DNA of 64,000 nt from Burkholderiaceae bacterium (GTDB lineage: Bacteria > Pseudomonadota > Gammaproteobacteria > Burkholderiales > Burkholderiaceae_E). Position numbers and translations under genes: made by a program. Shown piece by piece: positions 35,473 to 45,031 of this stretch. The notes under the pieces are model-generated. The model was given only the letters and a program-made list of their open reading frames with translations. It did no database searches and was not told where the DNA came from. The DNA lies in assembly GCA_023954135.1 (NCBI GenBank), contig JAMLIN010000003.1, positions 1 to 64,000 on the forward strand, read 5' to 3'. Every line of letters starts with the position of its first letter. Positions within the stretch are counted from its first letter, which is position 1.

Positions 35473-37551
35473 ATGACGACCGACAATCCGCTGCTCGACT
35501 TCTCCGCCCTCCCCGCCTTCGACCGGATCGAGCCCGCGCAGATCGCGCCGGCTCTCGACGTGCTGCTGGCCGAGGCGCGCGCGGCACTCGAACGGGTGGT
35601 CGATCCCGGAACACCGGCAAGCTGGGCGAACGTCGTCGTGCCCCTCGAGGACGCCACCGAGAAGCTCGGCCGGGCATGGGGCATCGTCGGGCATCTGAAC
35701 TCGGTGGCCGACAGCGCGCCGCTGCGCGAGGCCTACAACGCGAACCTGCCCCGCGTGACCCAGTTCTGGACCGAGCTGTCGCAGGACACCCGGCTGTTCG
35801 CGCGCTACAAGGCCCTGCGTGACGGCGACGAGTTCGCCCGGCTGGATGCCGCGCAGCGCAAGATCCTCGAGAACGCCCTGCGCGACTTCCGGCTCGGCGG
35901 CGCCGAGCTCGTCTCGCCGGCGCGCGAGCGCTTCGCCGAGATCCAGGACCGCGCCGCCGCGCTCACCCAGAAGTTCTCCGAGAACGTGCTCGACGCCACC
36001 AACGCCTTCGAGCTGGTGCTCGAGTCGGCCGATGCGCTCGCCGGCCTGCCGGCCGACGCGATCGAGGCCGCAAGGGCGAGTGCCGAGCAGGCGGGCAAGG
36101 CGGGCTACCGGATCACGCTGCAGTTTCCCTCCTACCTCCCGGTGATGCAGTACGCGCTCGATCGCAGCCTGCGCGAAACCCTCTATCGCGCCTACGCCAC
36201 CCGCGCCAGCGAGCATCCTTCGGCCCCCACCGATGCCGACGGGATCGCCCGGCTCGACAACGGACCGGTGATCGCCGAGATCCTCCGGCTGCGTCGCGAG
36301 GAAGCCGTGCTTCTCGGCTACCGGGATTTCGCCGAAGTATCCCTGGTGCCGAAGATGGCCGAATCGCCGACGCAGGTCGTCGATTTCCTGCGCGACCTCG
36401 CCCGCAGGGCCCGTCCCTTCGGCGAACGCGACCTCGTCGAGCTTGCCGCTTTCGCCCGCGAACGGCTCGGCATCGAGTCGCTCCAGCCCTGGGACATCGC
36501 CTTCGCCTCCGAGAAGCTCAAGGAAGAGCGCTATTCGTTCTCGGACCAGCAGGTGAAGCAGTACTTCCAGCTGCCCCGGGTGCTCGAAGGGCTCTTCGGG
36601 GTGGCGAGACGCCTGTTCGGTGTCGAGGTGATCGCCGACCAGGCCGCCACCTGGCATCCGGACGTGCGCTTCTATCGCGTCGAACGCGATGGCGCGCCGA
36701 TCGGGCACTTCTACCTCGATCCCTACGCCCGCCCATCCAAGCGCCCGGGCGCCTGGATGGACGATGCCCGCGGCCGGCGCCGGCTGGCCGCGGCGCTGCA
36801 GACGCCGGTCGCCTATCTCGTCTGCAACTTCCAGCCGCCGGTCGGCGGCAGGTCGGCGCTACTCACGCACGACGACGCCACCACCCTGTTCCATGAATTC
36901 GGCCACGGCCTGCACCACCTGCTCACCCAGGTCGACGAGCTCGGCGTATCCGGCATCTCCGGCGTCGAATGGGATGCGGTCGAGCTGCCAAGCCAGTTCA
37001 TGGAGAACTTCTGCTGGGAGTGGGACAACCTGCAGGCGATGACGGCCCACATCGACACCGGCGAACCGCTGCCGCGCGATCTCTTCGAACGGATGCTGGC
37101 GGCGAAGAACTTCCAGGCCGGCCTCGGGACCCTGCGGCAGATCGAGTTCTCCCTCTTCGACATGCTTCTGCACGCACGGGAAGTCACCGACGCCAAGGGC
37201 GTCCAGGCGGTGCTCGACGAGGTCCGCAAGGAAGTCGCCGTGGTGCCGGTACCCGCCTGGAACCGCTTCCAGAACAGCTTCTCGCACATCTTCGCCGGCG
37301 GCTACGCCGCCGGCTACTACAGCTACAAGTGGGCCGAAGTGCTGTCGGCGGATGCCTATGCCGCCTTCGAGGAAGCGGCGGCAGCCCCGGAACCCGAGCA
37401 GGCGATCACGCGGGCCGGACGCCGCTTCCTGGCCGAGGTCCTGGCGGTGGGCGGCAGTCGCCCCGCAATCGAGTCGTTCCGTGCCTTCCGGGGTCGCGAC
37501 CCGAGCCTCGAGGCCCTGCTGCGCCACAGCGGCATGGTCGAGCAGGCCTGA
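35473..37551 (+). CDS. prlC: Oligopeptidase A (M3 metallopeptidase)
   Basis: 692 aa, the usual size. Zinc-binding motif TTLFHEFGHGLHHLLTQ (two His and Glu of HEFGH) with the downstream Glu ligand in the WDAVELPSQFMENFCWE block. It begins with NPLLDFSALPAFDRIEPAQIAPAL, typical of the family. A cytosolic enzyme degrading short peptides such as cleaved signal peptides. Cotranscription with folD is plausible from spacing and orientation. Confidence 0.96.
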   Translation: MTTDNPLLDFSALPAFDRIEPAQIAPALDVLLAEARAALERVVDPGTPASWANVVVPLEDATEKLGRAWGIVGHLNSVADSAPLREAYNANLPRVTQFWTELSQDTRLFARYKALRDGDEFARLDAAQRKILENALRDFRLGGAELVSPARERFAEIQDRAAALTQKFSENVLDATNAFELVLESADALAGLPADAIEAARASAEQAGKAGYRITLQFPSYLPVMQYALDRSLRETLYRAYATRASEHPSAPTDADGIARLDNGPVIAEILRLRREEAVLLGYRDFAEVSLVPKMAESPTQVVDFLRDLARRARPFGERDLVELAAFARERLGIESLQPWDIAFASEKLKEERYSFSDQQVKQYFQLPRVLEGLFGVARRLFGVEVIADQAATWHPDVRFYRVERDGAPIGHFYLDPYARPSKRPGAWMDDARGRRRLAAALQTPVAYLVCNFQPPVGGRSALLTHDDATTLFHEFGHGLHHLLTQVDELGVSGISGVEWDAVELPSQFMENFCWEWDNLQAMTAHIDTGEPLPRDLFERMLAAKNFQAGLGTLRQIEFSLFDMLLHAREVTDAKGVQAVLDEVRKEVAVVPVPAWNRFQNSFSHIFAGGYAAGYYSYKWAEVLSADAYAAFEEAAAAPEPEQAITRAGRRFLAEVLAVGGSRPAIESFRAFRGRDPSLEALLRHSGMVEQA

Positions 37552-37564
37552 TCCCCGGCAAGCC

Positions 37565-37738
37565 CTAGAACACCAGGGATCCCGTGAGCAGGCCTGCGAC
37601 GACCAGGATCAGCAGGATCGCAATGGCGATATAGAACAGGATCTTGGCGATGCCCGCGGCACCCGATGCGATACCGGTGAAGCCCAGCAATCCGGCGACG
37701 ACCGAGATGACGAAGAAGATCAGTGCCCATTTCAGCAT
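37565..37738 (-). CDS. DUF1328 small membrane protein (YtjA family)
   Basis: 57 aa. Two hydrophobic helices: [20 protein letters not shown] and [21 protein letters not shown], with the central [11 protein letters not shown]. This is the standard DUF1328 pattern: a small inner-membrane protein of unknown function that is often stress-inducible. GGAGG lies at good spacing before the ATG at 37738. A longer open frame upstream has no family similarity. Confidence 0.88.
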   Translation of the reverse strand: MLKWALIFFVISVVAGLLGFTGIASGAAGIAKILFYIAIAILLILVVAGLLTGSLVF

Positions 37739-37915
37739 ATGGCCTCCGGTTTTCGCGACGAGCTTGCCGCGCCTTTCGTCGCCGGCAAGCGGCATGCCTG
37801 CCCGACGATCCTGACCGCTCATCGTCGGATTCGCCGCGCTCGCCAGCCAGCCGTTCGGCCAGGCCTGCAGCAGAGGCCAGAATCGCGCGAGAGAAGCCAT
37901 CAGCCGGAGTCATCG

Positions 37916-38569
37916 ATGTCGAAAGGTCGCAGGATCGTCGGACTGGCCCTGGTGTCGCTGGCGGTCGCCGCCAGCGGCTCCGCGTTCGCCCAGTCGGCCT
38001 TCAAGTGGGTGGATGCCCAGGGGCGGACCCACTACGGCGACCGGCCTCCGCCGACCGGCGCCGTCGAGCTGTCGGTGGCCAGGGCCAACGCCGCCGAATC
38101 CTCTTCCGCCCTGCCCGGCGAGCTGGGCCGGGTCGCCCGCAGCTATCCCGTCGTCCTCTACGTCACCGACGACTGCAATCCCTGCGCGCTCGGCCGCAGG
38201 ATGCTCGTCGACCGGGGCGTGCCCTATGTCGAGAAGAAGGTAAGCGCGCTCGAGGACGTCGAGGCGTTCAAGCGGCTCGGCTTCGCCGAGGTCGGCTTCC
38301 CGGCGATCAGCGTCGGGCGTGAACGCAGCACCGGCTTCGACAACCAGGCCTGGAGCCGCCTGCTCGATGCCGCCGGCTATCCGGCCGAATCGATGCTCCC
38401 GCCGGGATGGCGCGCGCCCGCTCCGGCCGCCCTCGCTCCGACCACCGTGCGTTCGGGTGAGCTCGCCGCCGACGCGGAGGATCCGTCGCGGATCCTGCAG
38501 GCGCCCAGAATGACCACCGGCGTTTCACGCGCGGCCGCAGTCTCGGGTGATACCGGCTTTCGCTTCTAG
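37916..38569 (+). CDS. Exported DUF4124 / glutaredoxin-like protein
   Basis: 217 aa. A signal peptide ends near ASGSAFAQ. Then a DUF4124 segment (FKWVDAQGRTHYGDRPPP) and, from about residue 78, a glutaredoxin fold with a CxxC pair (VVLYVTDDCNPCALGRRML), the FPAISVG cis-Pro loop and a helical end. About 60 disordered residues close the chain. The combination suggests an envelope thiol-disulfide or scaffold role; no substrate is known. The CGGAGT ribosome site fits the ATG at 37916. Divergent from the DUF1328 gene; the 3' end overlaps the ScfR gene by 4 bp. Confidence 0.82.
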   Translation: MSKGRRIVGLALVSLAVAASGSAFAQSAFKWVDAQGRTHYGDRPPPTGAVELSVARANAAESSSALPGELGRVARSYPVVLYVTDDCNPCALGRRMLVDRGVPYVEKKVSALEDVEAFKRLGFAEVGFPAISVGRERSTGFDNQAWSRLLDAAGYPAESMLPPGWRAPAPAALAPTTVRSGELAADAEDPSRILQAPRMTTGVSRAAAVSGDTGFRF

Positions 38570-40005
38570 CCCGCGACGAACCTGAACGGCACCAGCGACT
38601 CCATGTCGCTGTCGGCCACCATGTCCCTGCCCGCCGGCGGAAAGGCGCGCTGCACACAGTCCGGCCGCGGGCAGACGCGACACCCCGGGCCGATCGGAAC
38701 GACGCCGCGTGGGTCATCGATGTCGATCCCGTCGGCATAGACGAGCTCGCGGGCCTGCGACAGTTCGCAGCCGAGACCGATCGCGAAGACCTTGCGCGGC
38801 ATCCGGTAGGCGCCGCCGCCCCGCCCGACGGTACGCGCGATCCCGAAGAACCGGGTGCCGTCCGGCATCTCGACGACCTGGGTGAGGATCCTGCCCGGCA
38901 GGGTGAACGCCTCGTGGACATGCCAGAGCGGACAGGCGCCGCCGTGACGGGCGAAGTGGAAATTGGTCGCGCTCTGGCGCTTGGAAATGTTGCCCGCCTG
39001 GTCGAGCCGCACGAAGTAGAACGGCACGCTTCGCTCGCCCGGACGCTGCAGGGTGGACAGGCGATGGCAGATCGTCTCGAAGCCGACCTGGAAACCGTGC
39101 TGGAGCTGCTCGACGTCGTAGCGCACCAGCCGCGCAGCCGCCAGGAATTCGGCGTAGGGCAGCAGGAGCGCACCCGCGAAATAGTGGGCGAGCGCCTGGC
39201 GGGCAAGCGCCAGGGTGGCGAGGTCGGTGAATCCCGCCTCCCGGATCTCGGCCTCGAGCACCTCACGATGCACCAGCAGCGCGTACTGGGTCGCGAGCTG
39301 GAAAGCCTGCTGCGCGTCGCTCAGCTGCGGGGCGATCATCAGGCGCCGGCGCGCGGGCTCGTGGCGGCGCAGCCAGGCGAAGCCCGGCTCGGCCACCATC
39401 ACGTCGACACCGCAGTCCGCCTTCAGCGCCTCGACGATCGCACTCGCTCGTGCCCCCGGGCGCAACGCCCGGCGCTTCGCGAACTCCTCGCCGAGCCGGT
39501 CGAGCGCGTCGAGGTAGTTGTCGCGCCGGTTCAGGTGCTCGCGCACTTCCTCGTGCGGCAGGGGCACGGGCCGGCCGCGGGTGCGCCCGCCCTCGAGCTC
39601 GCCGTAGAGCCGGTCGACCGTCTGCGCATGGTCCTCCTGAAGCCGTTGGTGACGCTGGTAAAGGGTCAGGAAGGCCTCGGCAAGCTCGGGCGCCTGCTCC
39701 ACCATCCGCGCCAGCGCCACCGGCGGCACCGGATCGACCCGCAAGGTCCGATCGTTGAGGGCGGCATCGAGCTCGGCGAGCCTATGGCGATCGCCCTCGT
39801 CCGAGAACTGAGCGATGTCGCCGCCGAACACGTCGGCAAGCTTGAGCAGGACCGCCGCGGTGACCGGGCGCTGGTTGTTCTCGATCTGGCTGACATAGCT
39901 GAGCGACAATGCGAGACGACCGGCGAGCGCGCCCTGGGTCCAGCCGCGGCGCTCGCGCAGCCGCCGCACCCGGGGCCCTACGAAGAGTTTGCGCGCCGTC
40001 GTCAT
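38566..40005 (-). CDS. ScfR/RamB-type short-chain fatty acyl-CoA-responsive regulator
   Basis: 479 aa. XRE-type HTH at about residues 12-66 (RVRRLRERRGWTQGALAGRLALSLSYVSQIE), then the long DUF2083 region of this family: RPVPLPHEEVREHLNRRDNY, and a C-terminal domain with SATNFHFARHGGACPLWHVHEAF and the cysteine set CRVCPRPDCVQRAFP. Related proteins (RamB, PrpR/MccR, ScfR) control acetate, propionate or methylcitrate genes in response to short acyl-CoA. Here it is divergent from a valine-degradation operon that ends in propionyl-CoA, the expected target. A dyad operator sits just before its start. Confidence 0.87.
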   Translation of the reverse strand: MTTARKLFVGPRVRRLRERRGWTQGALAGRLALSLSYVSQIENNQRPVTAAVLLKLADVFGGDIAQFSDEGDRHRLAELDAALNDRTLRVDPVPPVALARMVEQAPELAEAFLTLYQRHQRLQEDHAQTVDRLYGELEGGRTRGRPVPLPHEEVREHLNRRDNYLDALDRLGEEFAKRRALRPGARASAIVEALKADCGVDVMVAEPGFAWLRRHEPARRRLMIAPQLSDAQQAFQLATQYALLVHREVLEAEIREAGFTDLATLALARQALAHYFAGALLLPYAEFLAAARLVRYDVEQLQHGFQVGFETICHRLSTLQRPGERSVPFYFVRLDQAGNISKRQSATNFHFARHGGACPLWHVHEAFTLPGRILTQVVEMPDGTRFFGIARTVGRGGGAYRMPRKVFAIGLGCELSQARELVYADGIDIDDPRGVVPIGPGCRVCPRPDCVQRAFPPAGRDMVADSDMESLVPFRFVAG

Positions 40006-40014
40006 TTCACAAGA

Positions 40015-40042
40015 TTCGCAAAATAAGAAGAATACTTGCGAA
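40015..40042. promoter_or_regulatory. Putative operator of the ScfR-type regulator
   Basis: Perfect inverted half-sites TTCGCAA (40015-40021) and TTGCGAA (40036-40042) separated by 14 bp, starting 9 bp upstream of the regulator ATG. RamB-type regulators recognise TTTGCAAA-like sequences, which these half-sites resemble. The position suggests autoregulation, and control of the divergent mmsA operon from the same site. Confidence 0.5.
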
Positions 40043-40076
40043 CAGATACGCAGGTTTTCTTATCCACATCCGTGAC

Positions 40077-40106
40077 TTGCTGCGTCTTGTAAATGTAGTG
40101 TATAGA
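40077..40106 (+). promoter_or_regulatory. Candidate promoter of the valine-degradation operon
   Basis: TTGCTG (40077-40082), 18-bp spacer, TATAGA (40101-40106) in the AT-rich part of the divergent intergenic region, about 60 bp before the mmsA ATG and 35 bp beyond the operator-like dyad. Confidence 0.4.
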
Positions 40107-40165
40107 TTCTGTGTGAATGTGCCGGCCCCGTCGAGCCCGCATGCCATGCCTACCAGGAGACTCCC

Positions 40166-41668
40166 ATGACCGATTCCTCGCTGCCCGGCGTACCGGTGCT
40201 CATCAATGGCGAATTCCGCCAATCGCAGACCACCCGCTGGCGCGACCTCGTCAATCCGGCCACCCAGGAGAGAATCGCCAGGGTCCCGATGTGCACCACC
40301 GACGAAGTCGCCGCCGCCGTGGCCGCCGCGAAGGCCGCCTTCCCGGCCTGGCGCAAGACCCCGATCGGCACGCGCGCGCGCATCTTCCTCGCCTACCAGC
40401 AGCTCATCCGCGAGAACATCAAGGAGCTCGCCGCGATCCTCACCCGCGAGCAGGGCAAGACGCTCGCCGACGCCGAGGGCGATGTGTTCCGCGGCCTCGA
40501 GGTGGTCGAGCACGCCGCCGGCATCGGCAACCTGCAGCTGGGCGAAGTCGCCAACAACGTCGCCAACGGCGTCGATACCTACACCCTGCTCCAGCCGCTG
40601 GGCGTATGCGCCGGCATCACCCCCTTCAACTTCCCCGCGATGATCCCGCTGTGGATGTTCCCGATGGCGATCGCCTGCGGCAACACCTTCGTGCTCAAGC
40701 CGTCCGAGCAGGATCCGATGGTGACGATGCGCCTCGTCGAGCTCGCGATCCAGGCCGGCATCCCGAAGGGTGTCCTCAACGTCGTCCACGGCGACGCCGA
40801 GGCGGTCGACGCGATCTGCGACCATCCGGACGTCAAGGCGATCTCCTTCGTCGGCTCGACCCGCGTCGGCACCCACGTCTACGAGCGCGCCTCGCTCGCC
40901 GGCAAGCGGGTGCAGTGCATGATGGGCGCCAAGAACCACGCCATCGTCATGCCCGATGCGCACAAGGAACAGACCCTCGATGCGCTCGCCGGCGCCGCCT
41001 TCGGCGCGGCGGGCCAGCGCTGCATGGCGATATCGGTGACGGTGCTGGTCGGCGACGCGCAGAAGTGGATTCCGGACATCGTCGAGCGCGCCCGCAAGCT
41101 CAGGGTCGGCGCCGGCATCGACAATCTCGACCTCGGGCCGCTGATCTCCGGCGCGGCCCATGAGCGCGTCGTCTCCCTGATCGCCCAGGGCGCGCAGGAA
41201 GGCGCGAAGCTCGAGATCGACGGCCGCGACATCAAGGTGGCCGGCTACGAGAAAGGCAACTTCGTCGGCCCGACCGTGTTCTCGGGCGTCAAGCCCGGCA
41301 TGACGGTCTACGACCAGGAGATCTTCGGCCCGGTGCTCTGCCTGGTGAACGCCGATTCCCTCGAGCAGGCGATCGAGATCATCAATGCCAACCCCAACGG
41401 CAACGGTACCGCGATCTTCACCCAGTCGGGCGCCGCGGCACGCCGCTTCCAGGAGGACATCGACGTCGGCCAGGTGGGCATCAACCTGCCGATTCCGGTG
41501 CCGGTGCCGATGTTCTCGTTCACCGGCTCGCGTGCCTCCAAGCTCGGCGATCTGGGCCCCTACGGCAAGCAGGTGGTGCTGTTCTACACCCAGACCAAGA
41601 CCGTCATCGCCCGCTGGTTCGACGACGACGTCTCGAGCGGGGTCAACACCACCATCCGCCTGCAGTAG
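40166..41668 (+). CDS. mmsA: Methylmalonate-semialdehyde dehydrogenase (CoA-acylating)
   Basis: 500 aa. ALDH-superfamily enzyme converting (methyl)malonate semialdehyde to propionyl-CoA or acetyl-CoA with NAD and CoA, the last step of valine catabolism. Motifs: [49 protein letters not shown], and the catalytic Cys in [11 protein letters not shown], where the MmsA-specific AGQRCMA sequence distinguishes it from ordinary ALDHs. First gene of a four-gene set with an acyl-CoA dehydrogenase, a hydrolase and mmsB. Confidence 0.95.
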   Translation: MTDSSLPGVPVLINGEFRQSQTTRWRDLVNPATQERIARVPMCTTDEVAAAVAAAKAAFPAWRKTPIGTRARIFLAYQQLIRENIKELAAILTREQGKTLADAEGDVFRGLEVVEHAAGIGNLQLGEVANNVANGVDTYTLLQPLGVCAGITPFNFPAMIPLWMFPMAIACGNTFVLKPSEQDPMVTMRLVELAIQAGIPKGVLNVVHGDAEAVDAICDHPDVKAISFVGSTRVGTHVYERASLAGKRVQCMMGAKNHAIVMPDAHKEQTLDALAGAAFGAAGQRCMAISVTVLVGDAQKWIPDIVERARKLRVGAGIDNLDLGPLISGAAHERVVSLIAQGAQEGAKLEIDGRDIKVAGYEKGNFVGPTVFSGVKPGMTVYDQEIFGPVLCLVNADSLEQAIEIINANPNGNGTAIFTQSGAAARRFQEDIDVGQVGINLPIPVPVPMFSFTGSRASKLGDLGPYGKQVVLFYTQTKTVIARWFDDDVSSGVNTTIRLQ

Positions 41669-41683
41669 GGAAGCCCGGCGCCC

Positions 41684-42844
41684 ATGGATTTCGAGCTCTC
41701 CGAGGACCAGCGCGCATTCCAGCAGGCGGCGCGCGACTTCGCCCGCGAAGTCTTCGCGCCCGATGCGGCGCGCTGGGATGCCGAATCGATCTTCCCGGTC
41801 GACGAGATCCGCCAGGCCGGCGAGCTCGGCTTCTGCGGCCTCTATTCTCCCGAAGCGCACGGCGGCCTCGGGCTGTCGCGGCTCGATGCCGCGATCGTGC
41901 TGGAGGAGCTCGCCGCTGCCTGCCCCTCGACCGCTGCCTTCATCTCCATCCACAACATGGCGACCTGGATGGTGACCACCTTCGGCGGCGACGAGCTCAC
42001 CGCCGAATGGGGCCAGCGGCTCACTCGCGGCGAGGCCCTCGCCTCCTACTGCCTGACCGAACCTGGATCCGGGTCGGACGCCGCATCGCTGCGCACCACC
42101 GCCCGCGCCGAAGGCGCGGAGTGGATCATCGACGGCGGCAAGGCCTTCATCTCCGGCGCGGGGTCGACCGACCTGCTGGTGGCGATGGTCCGCACCGGCG
42201 GCCCGGGCTCTTCCGGCATCTCGGCGATCGCGATACCGGGCGATGCCGAGGGGATCCGCTACGGTCGCAAGGAAGACAAGATGGGCTGGAACAGCCAGCC
42301 CACCCGCCAGATCGCCTTCGACGGCGTCCGGGTGCCGGCGCGCAACCTGCTCGGTCGCGAGGGCGAAGGCTTCCGGATCGCGATGAAAGGGCTCGACGGC
42401 GGACGCATCAACATCGCGACCTGCTCGGTCGGGGCCGCGCAGGGAGCGCTCGAGGCGACCCAGCGCTATCTCAAGGAACGGCGCCAGTTCGGCCAGAGCC
42501 TGGCGGAATTCCAGGCGCTGCAGTTCCGGCTCGCCGACATGGCCACCGAGCTGGTCGCGGCGCGCCAGATGGTACGGCTCGCCGCCACCCGTCTCGATGC
42601 CGGCGCCCCGGACGCCAATACCTACTGCGCGATGGCCAAGCGCTTTGCCACCGACGTCGGCTTCGATGTCTGCAACCAGGCGCTGCAACTGCACGGCGGC
42701 TACGGCTACCTGCGCGACTATCCGCTGGAGCGGCTGCTGCGCGACGCCCGCGTCCACCAGATACTCGAAGGAACCAACGAGATCATGCGAGTCATCATCG
42801 CGCGCCGCATGCTGCAGGACGACGCGCTGGAGTCGGTGCGATGA
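41684..42844 (+). CDS. Acyl-CoA dehydrogenase (probable isobutyryl-CoA dehydrogenase)
   Basis: 386 aa. FAD enzyme: the motif YCLTEPGSGSDAASLRT, the catalytic Glu region LHGGYGYLRDYPLERLLRDARVHQILEGTNEIMRVII, and RQFGQSLAEFQ. Placement between mmsA and the 3-hydroxyisobutyryl-CoA hydrolase makes isobutyryl-CoA, from valine transamination and decarboxylation, the likely substrate; sequence alone does not set chain specificity. The stop overlaps the next start (ATGA). Confidence 0.9.
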   Translation: MDFELSEDQRAFQQAARDFAREVFAPDAARWDAESIFPVDEIRQAGELGFCGLYSPEAHGGLGLSRLDAAIVLEELAAACPSTAAFISIHNMATWMVTTFGGDELTAEWGQRLTRGEALASYCLTEPGSGSDAASLRTTARAEGAEWIIDGGKAFISGAGSTDLLVAMVRTGGPGSSGISAIAIPGDAEGIRYGRKEDKMGWNSQPTRQIAFDGVRVPARNLLGREGEGFRIAMKGLDGGRINIATCSVGAAQGALEATQRYLKERRQFGQSLAEFQALQFRLADMATELVAARQMVRLAATRLDAGAPDANTYCAMAKRFATDVGFDVCNQALQLHGGYGYLRDYPLERLLRDARVHQILEGTNEIMRVIIARRMLQDDALESVR

Positions 42845-43965
42845 GCGGGGAAACCCTCGACGGTGTGCGCATCGCCGAGATCGCGACCGCATCGGGTCAT
42901 CGCTTCGGCCATGCCACGCTCGACGCGCCAGCCAGCCTGAACTCGCTCACGCTCGCGATGGTCGACCGGCTCGCCGCGCAGCTCGATGCCTGGATCGCCG
43001 ATCCCGGCGTCGCAGGGATCCTGCTCGATGCCGTAGGGGAGAAGGCCTTCTGCGCCGGCGGCGACGTCATCGCGCTGTATCGATCGATCCGCTCAACCGC
43101 CCCCGGCGAAGTGCCGGTCGATGCGGCCACGTTCTTCGAGCGCGAGTACCGGCTCGACCATCGCATCCACACCTGCCCCAAGCCGGTCCTCTGCTGGGGC
43201 CACGGCATCGTGATGGGCGGCGGCATCGGGCTCTTCGCGGGCGCATCGCATCGGGTGGCCACGCCGAAGACCCGGCTCGCGATGCCGGAGATCACCATCG
43301 GCCTGTTCCCGGATGTCGGCGGCAGCTGGTTCCTCGGGCGCGCCCCGGGCCGTACCGGACGCTTCCTCGCGCTGACCGGCGCACCGATGAATGCCGCCGA
43401 CGCCCGTTTCGCGGGTCTCGCGGATTTCGTTCTCGCGCATGAAGACAAGGCGGCGGTGATCGAGGCGATCGCCGCAAGCCACTGGCAGGGCTCGCGCGCA
43501 TCCGACGACGCCCGCCTCGGTGCCCTGCTCGATGCGCGCAGCTGCCCGATGCCGGAATCGCCGCTGCGCACCCACTACGATCGCATCGACGCGCTCGTCG
43601 GCCACGACGGCCTCGCTCCGGCAATGCAGCGCATCGGCGCGCTCGCCGACGATCCCGATCGCTGGCTCGCGCAGGCGGGCGAAGCCGCCCGGCGCGGCTC
43701 GCCCAGCTCGGCGGCGCTGGCCTGGACGCTGCAGGACCTGGCGCGGTACCTTTCGCTTGCCGACGTATTCCGGCTCGAACATCAAGCGGCGGTCGGCTGC
43801 TGCGTCCACCACGACTTCGCCGAAGGCGTACGCGCCCTGCTCGTCGACAAGGACCGCAATCCGCGCTGGCAGCCGGCCACACTCGACCAGGTGGACGAAG
43901 CCTGGGTCGCCGCGCACCTGCGCCCCCGCTTCGACGGTCCGCATCCGCTGGCCGATCTCGCCTGA
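42841..43965 (+). CDS. 3-hydroxyisobutyryl-CoA hydrolase (crotonase family)
   Basis: 374 aa, longer than plain enoyl-CoA hydratases and fitting the HIBCH group. KAFCAGGDVIALYRSI, WGHGIVMGGGIGLFAGASHRVATPKTRLAMPEITIGLFPDVGGSWFL contain the oxyanion glycines and the Glu of MPE, and the C-terminal half holds ALAWTLQDLARYLSLADVFRLEHQ, CCVHHDFAEGVRALLVDKDRNPRW. Frees 3-hydroxyisobutyrate from its CoA ester so MmsB can oxidise it. ATG at 42841 is coupled to the previous stop. Confidence 0.9.
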   Translation: MSGETLDGVRIAEIATASGHRFGHATLDAPASLNSLTLAMVDRLAAQLDAWIADPGVAGILLDAVGEKAFCAGGDVIALYRSIRSTAPGEVPVDAATFFEREYRLDHRIHTCPKPVLCWGHGIVMGGGIGLFAGASHRVATPKTRLAMPEITIGLFPDVGGSWFLGRAPGRTGRFLALTGAPMNAADARFAGLADFVLAHEDKAAVIEAIAASHWQGSRASDDARLGALLDARSCPMPESPLRTHYDRIDALVGHDGLAPAMQRIGALADDPDRWLAQAGEAARRGSPSSAALAWTLQDLARYLSLADVFRLEHQAAVGCCVHHDFAEGVRALLVDKDRNPRWQPATLDQVDEAWVAAHLRPRFDGPHPLADLA

Positions 43966-43995
43966 ACGACACAACCCGATCACGGAGACACGACG

Positions 43996-44901
43996 ATGTC
44001 CGATGCAGCTTCGACCCCGGTGGCCTTCATCGGCCTGGGCAACATGGGCGGCCCGATGGCGGCGAACCTGCGCCGCGCGGGCTTCCCGGTGCGCGGTTTC
44101 GACCTGAGCGAACCGGCCTGCAAGCAGGCCGCCGACCAGGGCGTGGACATCGCGGAGTCAGCCCGGGCGACGCTCGCCGGCGCGAAGGTGCTCGTCTCGA
44201 TGCTGCCGGCCAGCCGCCATGTCGAATCCCTCTATCTCGGCGAGGACGGCGTGCTGGCCGCCATCGAGAAGGACACCCTGATCATCGACTGCAGCACGAT
44301 CGCGCCGGCGAGCGCGCAGAAGGTCGCGGCAGCGGCGACAGCGCGTGGCCTCGCGATGCTCGATGCGCCCGTCTCGGGCGGCACCGCGGGGGCGGCCGCG
44401 GGCACCCTCACCTTCATCGTCGGCGGCGATTCGAAGGCGCTCGAGCGGGCTCGCCCGGTGCTCGAGGCGATGGGCAGGAACATCTTCCACATGGGGGATG
44501 CCGGCGCCGGCCAGGTCGCCAAGCTGTGCAACAACATGGCGCTGGGCGTCATCATGGCGGTCACCGGCGAAGCGATCGCGCTCGGCGCCGCGCACGGGCT
44601 CGACCCGAAGACGCTCTCGGCCATGATGGCGGTCAGCACCAGCCGCAGCTGGGCGACCGAAGTCTGCAATCCCTGGCCCGGCGTGATCGAGACCGCGCCG
44701 GCGTCGCGCGGCTACACCGGCGGCTTCGGCAACGACCTCATGCTCAAGGACCTCGGCCTCGCCGTCGAGGCCGCGATGGGCATCGGCGCCACCATCCCGC
44801 TCGGCGAACTGGCCCGCAACCTCTACGCGCTCAATCGAACCGCAGGACGCGGCGGGCTGGACTTCTCGAGCGTGGTGAAGCTGGTGGCGCCGGAAGGCTG
44901 A
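43996..44901 (+). CDS. mmsB: 3-hydroxyisobutyrate dehydrogenase
   Basis: 301 aa. N-terminal Rossmann motif FIGLGNMGGPMAANLRRAGF, substrate-binding LDAPVSGGTAGAAAGTLTFIVGG, catalytic Lys in AGQVAKLCNNMALG, and the C-terminal helical domain. Oxidises 3-hydroxyisobutyrate to methylmalonate semialdehyde with NAD, feeding MmsA. Last gene of the operon, 30 bp after the hydrolase gene. Confidence 0.95.
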   Translation: MSDAASTPVAFIGLGNMGGPMAANLRRAGFPVRGFDLSEPACKQAADQGVDIAESARATLAGAKVLVSMLPASRHVESLYLGEDGVLAAIEKDTLIIDCSTIAPASAQKVAAAATARGLAMLDAPVSGGTAGAAAGTLTFIVGGDSKALERARPVLEAMGRNIFHMGDAGAGQVAKLCNNMALGVIMAVTGEAIALGAAHGLDPKTLSAMMAVSTSRSWATEVCNPWPGVIETAPASRGYTGGFGNDLMLKDLGLAVEAAMGIGATIPLGELARNLYALNRTAGRGGLDFSSVVKLVAPEG

Positions 44902-44988
44902 AGTCCTTGCAGATATACGTCGCAGCCGGCCGGAGCAACTCGACACCCCTCCGGGCGGAGATGGGTGATGCGGCGAGTCGCCGCGGAT

Positions 44989-45017
44989 GACGTACAATGT
45001 ACACGAATCCGTACGTC
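44989..45017. promoter_or_regulatory. Dyad operator candidate for the toxin-antitoxin pair
   Basis: Perfect inverted half-sites GACGTAC (44989-44995) and GTACGTC (45011-45017), 15 bp apart, with a TACAAT -10-like hexamer (44993-44998) inside. It ends 14 bp before the antitoxin ATG, the usual place for autorepression by an RHH antitoxin. Confidence 0.5.
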
Positions 45018-45031
45018 AACTGAAGACCCTC

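Noticed and set aside
40007-42892. 961-codon minus-strand frame opposite mmsA and the acyl-CoA dehydrogenase
   Set aside because: Antisense to two textbook enzymes; the protein is low complexity (His/Asp/Ala/Gly) with no domain.
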